Shown: one piece after another, positions 17,232 to 25,769 of the stretch
Layout: each line of letters begins with the position of its first letter
How positions within the stretch are numbered: the first letter of the stretch is position 1
Assembly: GCA_003427395.1 (NCBI GenBank)
Contig: BFEA01000014.1
Span: 3,958,634-3,984,402 of the forward strand
DNA from: Chara braunii
Taxonomy: Eukaryota; Streptophyta; Charophyceae; Charales; Characeae
DNA: 25,769 nucleotides
Reading direction: 5' to 3'
Translations under genes and position numbers: made by a program
The notes under the pieces: generated by a model
The model's database searches: none
What the model was told of the DNA's origin: nothing
Seen by the model: only the letters and a program-made list of their open reading frames with translations

Positions 17232-17391
17232 TTATTCGCGGGCAGGAGCTCGCGTTGCGCATCAAGGGTTGAGAGGTCTAGCGCAGAGAGCATTGGTGGA
17301 TATACGGAAGTACTTGAGATCTTGCACTCAAGAGGAGTTGAGAGGGTTCGCGACTGGAATTTGTAGGAGGGTAAGGATACCAGAGACATGA
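17215..17391 (+). CDS. Short Arg-rich ORF at the end of the array
   Basis: ATG 17215 to TGA 17389-17391 gives 58 residues, beginning inside the last codons of module D copy 2 in another frame. The peptide is basic ('GLRGLAQRALVDIRKYLRSC', then 'GICRRVRIPET'). No paralogue was found after module D copy 1. It may be a continuation of module D by a frameshift rather than an independent gene. Confidence 0.25.
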   Translation: MAVRGDYSRAGARVAHQGLRGLAQRALVDIRKYLRSCTQEELRGFATGICRRVRIPET

Positions 17392-17552
17392 GCGCTAGAG
17401 ATAAAGAGAGGTGTTCGTTGCATAGAGGAGTAGGAAGGAGAACTTTATTTTGATTCAGGAATCTTAGGCATCGAGGGTGAGCACGAGATACACAACGAGG
17501 CAGGGTGTTGCGATGTTGAGAGCGGTCGCAGACGAGTGATTGAGTTCTTTCA

Positions 17553-17772
17553 TAGGTACGGGCTGCCAATTCTGACATTAAGTACGGGCCGCCAGTTCTG
17601 ACATCAGGTCCGGGCTGCCAGTTCAGACATTAGGTCCGGGCTGCCGGTTCTGACATTAGGTCCGGGCTGCTAGTTCTGACATTAGGTCCGGGCTGCCAGT
17701 TTTGACATGAGGTCCAGGCTGCCAGTTCTGACATCGGGTCCAGGCTGCTGGTTCAGCGATCAGGCCCGAGCT
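17553..17772. repeat. 26-bp tandem repeat, about eight units, just upstream of gag
   Basis: The unit GGTCCGGGCTGCCAGTTCTGACATTA recurs with register points at about 17560, 17586, 17612, 17638, 17664, 17690, 17716 and 17742; the last units are more diverged. There are no spacers. Because 26 is not a multiple of three, the array shifts frame and is probably not coding on the plus strand. A minus-strand frame at 17656-17988 reads through part of it by chance. The array ends ~35 bases before the gag ATG at 17807. Confidence 0.85.
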
Positions 17773-17806
17773 GCTTACAAATTCAACCAGTAGAGAAAAC
17801 AAGTAT

Positions 17807-19060
17807 ATGGAATCTGACACGATGGGACCACATCCGGACGAGGAGTAAGCTGTATATCCAGCATCGCCGGACCGCGCTCTACGAAATCTCAAAGAGCATC
17901 TTCGACAGAACGCCCCTCTGAGGTGCGTAGAGCAGCCGGACGACGGCGAGCCCGAGGTGATGGCGCCTCCTGTCGTTATCGAGCCCAAAAGGGCTGCTCC
18001 GGTAGAACGACCGGAGATACAGACCGAACCTCCGAGTTTTCGGCGTGAATAATTTATTCAACGCTCGTCTATGTACGAGCGTAGAGAAGATAGAGCCTAT
18101 CTAGGAGGCGAAGACTGGAGGAACCAATTTATCAAAGAGCAGCTTTGGAGAGATAGAGAGAGAGCTGCCATGGCCAGACGGATTTTTGATCCTGAGACGG
18201 GGGAATCACATCCTCTGCCATACGAGACGAGAGATAGGTTCATCATCTCGCATCAGCCCTCAGAATTAGATACTAGGCCTCCCGTTTTCCTGGGATGCGG
18301 TATCACTGAATACCTGGAGAAGTGGGAGCTGCACACCAACCGAAGTCAATGGACTGAGGGAAAGATTATAGACAACTTCTTATTTAATACAAATCCGAGT
18401 TTGAGTCGAGTCATAAAGGAAGCACGACCGAAGGATAGGAGGTGGGCTACATACAAAGCTAACCTTTATGAGCTTTTTAAGTTAGAAGATGTCAAGTATT
18501 CAATCCAAGATTGGAAAGCGTTGACTCAGAGAGAGGGCGAGAGTGTGCAAGCATTTGGTGTGCGTTTTCAGAAGGTATCTGATGCCCTCATGACAAGAGG
18601 GAAGTTGTCGGAGGTAGAGAGATGCACAATCTTCCTCAGTAAACTACCAAGGGGGAAGCAAAAGGCAGTACTGAGGGAGACACCTCACGATAAGTTGGAA
18701 TTCACTGCGCTACTTAAGCTGGCGATGAAGGCGGAAGCCGATGACTACAAGGATTTACTCTGGAAAGGTATGCAGCGCGAGGATTATTCTCTCTACAAGT
18801 ACGGGACCGAAAGGTGCCTATATTTCAATGACAAACCTTGGGCTGAGCGACGTTATCTGATGGATAAAGATGAATCCCAACGATCGAAGGATAATGATGC
18901 GGTAATAGAGGAGATGCAAGAAAAGATGAAGGAAATGGTCAGGCAAATTACAAATTTCGAAACGAAGGTCGGAACTGTACCGGGACAAGCCTGGATCCCC
19001 CTACTCCTTGCGATGGGATCGTCGGAACACCGACCCATGGAGGAGCGTCGAAGACCGTAA
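17807..19060 (+). pseudogene. gag: gag: capsid part
   Basis: The likely start is ATG 17807; the same frame holds TAA 17846-17848 and TAA 18050-18052, and the part from 18071 is open to 19060. The N-terminal ~80 codons are Pro/Glu-rich ('EHLRQNAPLRCVEQPDDGEP'). The following ~300 residues are helical and gag-like: 'YLEKWELHTNRSQW', 'RRWATYKANLYELF', 'WKALTQREGESVQAFGVRFQ' and 'CTIFLSKLPRGKQKAVL'. A predicted coiled stretch 'VIEEMQEKMKEMVRQI' lies near the end. Around 18970-19007 the coding signal moves to the frame used by the nucleocapsid part. Both early stops lie in contexts fitting CAA-to-TAA (Glu-Glu-stop-Ala and Arg-Glu-stop-Phe). Confidence 0.75.
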
Positions 19061-20960
19061 CCCTCGCACGCTTGCTGATTATCGCGCAAGGGGAAGAGAT
19101 GAAGATGAGCGGAAACGTAGAGACGAAGAGGATTGTAGACGTAGAGATGAAGAGGATCGTAGACGTAGGGATGAGGAGGATCGAAGACGCAGAGAAGAGG
19201 ACGATTGGAGACGTAGAGAGGACGAAGAGCGGAGGCGCAGGGATGATGATATAGACAGAGACCGCCGGCGTGACGGGTATCGAGGAGGAGACTCCTATAG
19301 TCGAGGAGACAGATCCGACCAGTACCCGCGCTGTCCCAGGTACGGTGGAAACGCCGAAGGGTACCAGAGCCCGGACAATTTTAACTCGAGGGATAGAGAG
19401 GACTACCGCGGCAGATGGGAATCAGACAGGGACAGCCGAGATGAATATCGAAGCGATTACAAACGAACAGAGAGAGGGGGATATCCTGCATCGTCAGGGT
19501 ACCCCAAGTCCCCGAACTACCCGAGATCCCCCGGACCGTCCAACCAGGACATCAAGCGGCCAGCTATTAGGAGCGTGGAGGAGCGACCTCCTACTCCTAG
19601 AAACTCCTATACCTATTGCAGGGGTGATGATCACCTGAAGAAAGACTGCCCTGACCTCAAACGGGCGATAGATGAGGGACTTGTCGTACTTGATGATCGC
19701 AAGTACGTCAAGTGGGCGGACAACCTTGGCGATGTATCCATGTTTTCTTCGATGAAGGAAAATGTAGAAGCCAGACGAGTGCAGCCAAGTAAGGGTAAGG
19801 GAGTCGCAAGAACCCTGAGTGTGAGACTGAGTCTGTCTTCTGATGAGGAGAGTCCTATGACACCCATACGGGTGGCAGCGACTAAGTCCGCCAGGGCGTC
19901 CTCCTCTAAGAGGACTGACACTCATTACGTGATGGCAGAGAAGGAGGAGCGAAGGATTGAAGGCGAGGAAGTTATACTTTCGCCACGCAAACGAGGAGCT
20001 AAAAAAATTACGATGAAGAACACTTTGGATGATATAGATACGGTCGAGTCTCTCAGACGCGCGCTTAGGCAGCCGATGCAATGTACGATACTTGAGTATT
20101 TGGCAGCCTCAAGACCTGCGCGAGAGGAGTTGCAGATGATCACGCTCAAAATGCGCATTCCCCTGAGCGATGAAGTCCAGATGGCTACCAAATAGGAGGT
20201 ACTACCTTCTGTAGCGGTATCGAGCGTGGTCGCTAAGGCGGACCGTGCAACAACGGTGTTCTTAAATGGGATGGAGGGAGTGTCTCCTGACAAGTTCTAT
20301 ATTCTAGGCAGTGGGACAGTACAGACTACTCTCAATGACGAGGTGATCCTTCATACTGTAATCGATAATGGCAGCGAGGCTGTCATTATAGATGAGGACC
20401 TGGCCGTGCGATTGGGGTTAGACCTTGATAGATCATACCAATTTGAGATAGAGACCGCTGATGGGAGGAAGCAGAAGGTCGCTGGAATTTCCCACAAGGC
20501 AGCAATCGAGGTCGAAGGGTTGAGGGTGATGATGCTTGTTTTCGCAGTCCGGGACTGCAGCTCAAAGTTGCTATTGGGACGGACATGGTTGAGCCATGTT
20601 CATGCGGTTGCTATAGAGCGACCAGATGGAAGCCAAATGCTTTCCATCAAACGCCCGGATGATGGGCGAATTATGATGGAGACGGTAAAACCTCGTGATC
20701 CGAGGAACAGAGCGATTCTAGCAGCGGGAAAATCGGTCACCCTTGCGGGCTGTTCCTTGAGCTTTTGCGAAAAGAAGTATGGACCCTTGCTTACGGAAGA
20801 AGAAGGTCGGATAGTGGAAATCGAGGATTTAGGAACTCGTGTCCATGTGGGAGGAAACTCCTATCCTAAGGCTGAAGAAGAGGAATTCAGAGGAATGATA
20901 TCTGTGCCTTTTTTAAGGGCACAGCCCCCTACGGGAGGCGACAAAAAAGACACAAGATAG
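19008..20960 (+). pseudogene. gag-pol: Arg/Asp-rich linker, defective zinc knuckle, aspartic protease
   Basis: One frame runs from about 19000 to TAG 20958-20960, interrupted by TAG 20193-20195. First comes a low-complexity Arg/Asp/Glu segment (19080-19270) made of RRRDEED-type repeats. Then a zinc-knuckle-like 'CRGDDHLKKDC' (about 19615-19650) has the C-X4-H-X4-C half of a CCHC knuckle, but the first Cys position, three residues earlier, is Tyr (TAT). After the TAG comes a retropepsin-like domain: 'VIDNGSEAVIIDEDLAVRLG' with the catalytic Asp in D-N-G-S, and 'LLLGRTWLSH' as the second hallmark. The frame then changes near the A-run at 20942-20947 to enter RT. Confidence 0.75.
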
Positions 20961-22213
20961 TAGCTCAGAAAGTTAAGCCGGCGGCAGTAGCTCGTGAACG
21001 ATACGTGTTAGATGGTGTATCAGAGGAAGAGATCGCTAGAGAAATTAAAGAGAAGAAAAAAAGGGAGCCGCAACGGTTGACAGAGAAGAGGATAGCAGAG
21101 ATGAACATAGGTGATGGGAATTTGATTGAGCAAAAAAAGGGACGAGTGTTAGAAATTCTTAAGACCTGTGATAAAATTATAGCCTTTAGTGATGCGAAAA
21201 GAGGGAGAATAGATCCTAGGTATGCTAAGCCTGCTAGGATCTACACAATTCCGCATACGCCGTGGAATGATGCAGGACGAAAGTTTGCTCAGAAAGAGAA
21301 GGAGGAAGTGATCTCATTTCTCAAGGAGAAGATGACATCACACGTAGCTGAGCCGTCTGATAGCGCATACGCGAATAGATGGTTCTTCTTAAGGAAGCCT
21401 AATGGGAAGATTCGGTGGATTCAAGACCTTCAGAAGGTCAACGCGGTGACGATTCGAGATGTAGGCTCCGTGCGGCACGCTGATTTATTAGCGGAAGGGG
21501 CGGCAGGCAGATCTATTTATTATGTCTGCGATTTATTTTCAGGATATGATGAGATACCACTAGATCCGAGAGATAGGCATCTCACAGCCATGCACACGCC
21601 ACTCGGATTAGTGTAGATGATGGTCGTTCCGATGGGATGGACCAATGGGGTAGCGTTCTTTCAGAGAGCCATGGTAGCGGTTCTGAAACACTTTATCCTT
21701 GATAAAGTAGAAGTTTTCCTGGACGACTTTTCGATAAAAGGAACGGTACTGAAAGGCGAAACGGAAGTCGCTCCTGGTGTCAGGAGGTTCGTAGAGCAAC
21801 ACTTGATGGATATTTACGTTGTCCTGGAACAGCTAGATGAAGTTAACCTAACGGTAAGAGGGATAAAGAGCCGATGGGCTGTATCGACGATTAAGATTCT
21901 GGGGTTCATATGCGACGCGAGAGGCCGACGACCCGACCCTAGGAAGCTGGAAAAATTGTTCAACTGACCGACTCCTTTGCACAGTGCTACTGAAGTTCGC
22001 CAATTTCTACGGGTTGTTGGTTATTGGCGAATCTTCATACGTGGATATGCGAAAAAGGCAGAGCCTCTGCGCACGCTTCTTAGAAAAACCGAGAAGTTCT
22101 ACTGGGATTCTTCTCAAGAGTTTGCAGTGCAATCCCTCAAGGTAGAATTTAAAGAAGGCGACCGAATTCTAGGGTGTCATTCTTTGAGGACGAGACGGAT
22201 AGACCGTCCATAG
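20945..22213 (+). pseudogene. pol: pol: reverse transcriptase
   Basis: The frame is open from about 20945, and the clear RT domain starts near 21230. Motifs in order are 'WFFLRKPNGKIRWIQDLQKV', 'YYVCDLFSGYDEIPLD' with a catalytic Asp, 'AMHTPLGLV' followed by TAG 21614-21616, 'VVPMGWTNGVAFFQRAM', and 'VEVFLDDFSIKG' with the two catalytic Asp (F-L-D-D, a variant of Y-x-D-D). TGA 21965-21967 follows 'LEKLFN' and precedes 'PTPLHSATEVRQFLRVVGYW'; the family has Trp there. The end of this frame at 22213 is out of register: the RNase H part continues from 22174 in another frame after loss of one base in a G run. Confidence 0.85.
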
Positions 22214-22677
22214 TATCTACAGATGCTGGGCCGTGTTCGGTTGGGGGATTGCTTTCTCAAAAGGATGCTGAAGGCAAAGAAAGACCATTGAGGTTCGAGA
22301 GCCGAACTCTCAACATTGCAGAACGCAACTACAGTCAGTTTAAGAAGGAAGTGTTGACTGTTCTACGGTGCTTAGATACCTTTAGGCATTACATATACGT
22401 GAGACGATTCGTTCTTAGGGTAGACCCTACAACTGTAGCGTCAGTCCTACGGAAGGATTTCAGTTTGACAGATCCTACGATCACGCGATGGATGATCATG
22501 ATTCAACTTTATGACTATACTATGGGGAGGATCTCATGGACAAAGAACGCCGTAGCTGACGGACTCTCACTGATTCCGATTGAGGCGGAGCAACCGATAG
22601 CAGTTGCTGCACTGACCATGACTGAGCCTACACGATCAGATAGCTTCCTAGTCAACCTCTATGAAGCCGCACTATAG
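22174..22677 (+). pseudogene. pol: pol: RNase H
   Basis: The frame opens at 22174 with 'SFFEDETDRP'. RNase H signatures follow: 'STDAGPCSVGGLLSQ' with the first catalytic Asp, 'AERNYSQFKKEVLTVLRCL' with the catalytic Glu, 'VLRVDPTTVASVL', and 'WTKNAVADGLSLI' with the last Asp in A-D-G-L-S (usually A-D-A-L-S). TAG 22675-22677 ends the frame, and family-like sequence resumes one frame over ('GLHLSGKESADSEIRRQA'), so a one-base indel lies near 22676. Confidence 0.85.
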
Positions 22678-24410
22678 GATTGCACCTGTCAGGAAAGGAG
22701 AGTGCTGATTCCGAGATTAGGAGACAAGCGGCACAGTTTTGCCTTAGAGCAGGGTATCTGTTCCGCTGACCTGTCGGAGCGGGGATGCCTCTTCGGGTGA
22801 TTTACGATCCAGAAGAGAAGCAGTCCATAGTAGACGAGCTGCATGACGGAGTGGTCGACGGACATAGAGGAGTAAAAGGCATGTACGAGAAGGTTCGCAT
22901 GCTATACTGGTGGGAAGGACAGTACAAGGATGTTGAAAAGTACTGCGAGACTTGTGAGGATTGTCAGAAGAGATCCCTTATCAGATATAAGGAACCACTT
23001 TACCCTTCCTATCCTACTAGACCTGGAGAGAAAATGCATATTGATCTGGTAAAAATGTCGAAGGGCGTGGGAAACATGAATTATGTAGTGAACATCAGAG
23101 ACGATTTCACTGGGTTTGTCGACGGCAAGCCTATCAGAACGAAGGCTGCAAAAGAAGTCAAGAACTTCGTCCTGGAGTATCTGTCAAGATATGGGTGCGT
23201 TAGTAAGATAGTGATGGATAGAGGAACGGAGTTCCTAGCAGATGAGGTACAGAGCATGTTCAAGAAAGCGGGCGCTAGAGTATCTATAGCTACTGTCTAC
23301 CACCCGCAATCTAATGCACCTGTCGAGAGAGGACATCAGTCCTTGATTGCATCCTTATCTAAGTGGTGTAGAGGAAAGGATAGTGACTGACCGAAGTATT
23401 TCAGGTATGCGATATGGGCGAATAAGGTCACTGTCCGAGCTAGTACGGGCTACCCTCCTTACACTCTATGGTTTGGAAGGCACTGTCTTATGCCCATAGA
23501 GCTTCACGTTGACAGTTGGACTACGGTTAACTGGGCAGATAACACGACAAGGGAAGAATTACTGGCAGCTAGGACTAGACAGATAGTTTACGGACTAGAG
23601 GATAATCTCATGACTGCCGCTAATCGGTTGGCGGTGGAAAGAGAGAAAAACAAAGTGAGATGGGATAAGGATGTTAGAATCAGGAAAGAAAAGATAAAAG
23701 TCGGCGATATGGTACTTCTCTACGATGCTGCGCTAGAGAGGACATGGACACGAAAACTGGCTAACAGATGGATGGGACCTTGTCGTGTGGTCGGTGGGTT
23801 AACTTGGGGAGCATATATGACTGCTGAGCTAGATGGGTCGAAATGAAAGGATCTTGTAGCAGGAGCTAGGTTGAAGCTGTTTAGGCCAAGAGCGACTCCT
23901 ACTCATTCGCCGACGCTATCGGACCCTAGAGGAAAAGGGAAAGCCAAGGTGGCAGATGGAGGACCGACAAGACGGTTTGTGGTAGGTGAGAGCTCGAGAA
24001 AGAGGAAGAGAGTAGAGACCAGGAAGGTGAAAGGTTTAGCGCTAGGTAAGAAACGGAAATGGGTCTTTGTTCTGTAGAGACCTAAGCGTAGAGTCTGCAT
24101 TAGGAAAGGTGGCGCGACTGTCACACGGGCTCCTGTACGAAGGAAGAAGCAAAGGAATATTCCTGTATCAAAGTCCAAACGACTGCCACATAAGAGAGGG
24201 AAGAAACACCCTCTCAGCCCCAGAATTCCCGAGAAACCCAAGCGCCAAACCGAGAAGTGGAAGCATACTCGTCGCGCACGCGTAGTCCACTTAGATCTGT
24301 GTGATTCATCTGACCCGGACAGAGGGCTCGACGAGGGCGTCGAGAGGAGGTCCGGGCTTGTTTGTCGGGCGACCGAAGGCCAGTCGGTCGCCCTAATACC
24401 GGCTGATTGA
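22678..24410 (+). pseudogene. pol: pol: integrase and basic C-terminal tail
   Basis: One frame continues from about 22678 to TGA 24408-24410. TGA 22767-22769 follows 'GYLFR'; CGA-to-TGA is likely. The HHCC zinc domain is complete ('ELHDGVVDGHRG' then 'CETCEDCQKR'). The core DDE is visible: 'KMHIDLVKM', 'VMDRGTEFLADE' and 'YHPQSNAPVERGHQ'. TGA 23388-23390 stands before 'PKYFRYAIWANK', and TGA 23844-23846 between 'ELDGSK' and 'KDLVAGARLKLFR'; both sites suit Trp. The very basic tail (Lys/Arg-rich from about 23925) is broken by TAG 24075-24077 and ends at 24410. No chromodomain is seen. Confidence 0.85.
24367..24393. other. Perfect 10-bp stem, 7-base loop hairpin at the end of pol
   Basis: GGGCGACCGA (24367-24376) pairs with TCGGTCGCCC (24384-24393) around AGGCCAG. 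It lies in the last codons of the basic tail. It could act in RNA structure, packaging or 3' end formation; this is speculation. Confidence 0.6.
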
Positions 24411-25380
24411 CCCTTAGAAAAGTCGGCTGAGAACGAATCGGCGGGGACTTTCGGTCGGCCGGTTAGGGAAAATTAGGGGTACCTGGAGCACCCCTAAAAT
24501 TAGAGATGACGGCTGCTGAGACTAACCCTGGAAATGGACGAGGGGGGGCTACCTCTTCCGCTATGCTGAGGTCTACCTCTTTTCCGCCAACCCCGGACTG
24601 TTCCTAGAACGACTGGCCCCGGGCCGGTAAATTGAGAGTGGGCTTTGGCAAGGCCCTTTTACGGTGTCCAACGGACGCGAGGACGGCCCCACATTTAATT
24701 GAATTTAATATTAAAATTAAAGATGGGAAAAAAGAATTAAAAACAAAAGAGAAGGGGAAAAAAACAAAATATTCATTAATTTATTTGAATTCATCATTAT
24801 TTAATTTTCAATGGGATCGCCCTTAGTTACTGGATTCTCCAATAATATAATTAAAAATAAGAAAAAGGATAAAAAATGATAAAAGGGAAAGAAAACAAAG
24901 AATTTTTGTTATTTAATTGAATCCCATCGGAATTTATTTTTGACGGAGTTGCCTTTATTTTTGTTATTTTCAAAAATAAAGAAGAAACAATTCAAATTAA
25001 TAAGAAGGAAGAAAAACCATGATTATTAACTGATTGGCGTTATTTTGCTCCATTTATCCATGATCAGAATTACCCCCGAATTATTTAATTATTATATTCC
25101 TAAAGATTCTCTCTATTTTTCTGACGATTGAGATTTGCTTGCATGATTTACCTGATTCCCTTGGTTTATAGTCTTACCACGACCTGTGTGTTATGAGTGC
25201 GGGGTAGACGGGCAACGTGGTGTCACCGGTATGTTGCTTGATTGTGCCCTGCAGCTCTTTTGCGTCGGTGTGATCGTCGCTTCGGTTTGGACATGTGATT
25301 CGGAGGGTTTCGATATTGTAACGGAGCTGACTTACGGTATACGACATATTTCGGCTCGACATGGGATCAACTTCAGCGTA
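24411..25380. other. Non-coding 3' region, probable 3' UTR/LTR
   Basis: No gene is seen. About 24420-24690 is GC-rich and contains the hairpin TTAGGGGT (24473-24480) / ACCCCTAA (24490-24497) and a purine run GGAAATGGACGAGGGGGGG (24530-24548) that could serve as a polypurine tract. From about 24690 to 25130 the sequence is very AT-rich with poly-A and TTTAATT runs, and composition changes abruptly at both edges. A 3' LTR is expected here, but its edges cannot be fixed without a 5' partner. Confidence 0.4.
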
Positions 25381-25590
25381 TCTCAGGTTCAGCATTACGG
25401 TGGCCGGTTATTTCAACTTCGGCACCACTATGGCGGATCATTTCAGGTTCGGAATATTAACGACGGTTTATTTCAGGTTTGGCGGTATCACAATATTTTA
25501 TTTTAGTTTCGGTACCATCACAACTGTTTACTTCAGGGTTCGACGTTGTAACGGTAGTTTATTTTGATGCCGGCTAGCCATTTGATATGC
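25381..25590. repeat. 30-bp tandem repeat, about seven diverged units
   Basis: Units of exactly 30 bp start at 25381, 25411, 25441, 25471, 25501, 25531 and 25561, each beginning with a TTTCAGGTTCGG-like motif. Similarity decreases at both ends. One plus-strand frame (25361-25567) stays open and reads a ten-residue repeat of the type Tyr-Phe-x-Phe-Gly. No gene context supports translation. Confidence 0.8.
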
Positions 25591-25769
25591 CACGGGTTCG
25601 GTATCATCCCGGAGACGGTTTTTTTAGGCTCGATTTTGGTCCGGCCTTGATACGACATGGTTTGCTGCAGTGCGGGATGATTGTTTCAGGAGGTTACCTC
25701 AAGGTCGGTGTTGACATGTTGATCGATGAAGGCCAAGTTGCCACAGCTTGGGTTGGTAATTCCCTGGTT

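Larger units (their letters stand above)
17807..24410 (+). mobile_element. Ty3/gypsy LTR retrotransposon internal region, decayed
   Basis: Gag, zinc knuckle, aspartic protease, reverse transcriptase, RNase H and integrase follow in this order on the plus strand, the Ty3/gypsy order. The reading frame changes near 19000, 20945, 22174 and 22676. Internal stops are TAA 17846, TAA 18050, TAG 20193, TAG 21614, TGA 21965, TGA 22767, TGA 23388, TGA 23844 and TAG 24075. All fit Gln, Trp or Arg codons altered by one transition. No 5' LTR, primer-binding site or matching LTR pair was recognised; the 3' region runs off the window. The element is not expected to be autonomous under the standard code. Confidence 0.9.

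Noticed and set aside
17553-17772. CRISPR-like array
   Set aside because: The 26-bp units are contiguous with no spacers and lie in a eukaryotic retroelement context.
17656-17988. Minus-strand 110-aa frame
   Set aside because: It is antisense to the 26-bp repeat and to the N-terminal part of gag.
3260-24410. Reassigned genetic code (TAA/TAG = Gln, TGA = Trp)
   Set aside because: It would repair many stops, but frameshifts also break the retroelement and the A and D modules. In the repeat-coded region two stops align with GAG and TCG, and one module C stop aligns with CAA although it is TGA. Transition-driven decay is simpler. A genome-wide test in conserved genes would decide.
24632-24826. 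64-aa plus-strand ORF in the AT-rich block
   Set aside because: Its Lys-rich composition follows from A-runs and it has no coding features.

Overview
The window reads as nuclear DNA of a eukaryote, most likely a plant or streptophyte alga. The reasons are dispersed and tandem repeats, (CT)n microsatellites with an assembly gap, no bacterial gene organisation, and a decayed Ty3/gypsy polyprotein with the gag-protease-RT-RNaseH-integrase order. The style recalls charophyte genomes such as Chara, but that is an impression; no species marker is present. No rRNA, tRNA or CRISPR array was recognised.

Layout. 1-1220: tandem ~275-bp repeat. 1532-2441: two ~450-bp direct repeats. 2442-3259: weak dispersed repeats. 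3260-4408 (-): ULP1/SENP-type (C48) cysteine peptidase gene in one unbroken frame except for four TAA/TAG codons, one of them exactly at the catalytic Gln. 4654-5766: repeat-coded, degenerate minus-strand sequence. 6017-7714 (-): large open gene whose N-terminal part resembles the SAM-binding end of a DNA methyltransferase and whose C-terminus is Gly-rich. 7869-8489 (+): duplicated 3' end of an unrecognised gene. 8685-11127: minisatellite, then a ~0.8-1.1 kb tandem duplication carrying CT microsatellites and a 128-base N gap. 11374-17391 (+): tightly packed, degenerate, unrecognised ORFs. 17553-17772: 26-bp tandem repeat. 17807-24410 (+): Ty3/gypsy internal region with about four frame changes and at least nine internal stops. 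24411-25769: non-coding 3' region with two hairpins, an AT-rich block and a 30-bp tandem repeat.

The most unusual part is 11374-17391. By eye its ORFs fall into families: A (three copies), C (three), D (two) and E (two). They recur in the same order, A-C-E-D, as two strongly diverged blocks (12386-14431 and 14445-17231), with an extra A copy in front. All lie on the strand of the retroelement and end only ~0.4 kb before gag, with no recognisable 5' LTR between. They may be extra upstream genes, or one giant degenerate polyprotein, of the same element; this is inference.

A second theme is decay. Most premature stops in the peptidase, the ORF array and the retroelement sit where Gln, Trp or Arg is expected, so single C-to-T or G-to-A transitions explain them. 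In one case a paralogue in the window still has the Trp codon. A changed genetic code would give a similar picture and was considered, but is not favoured.
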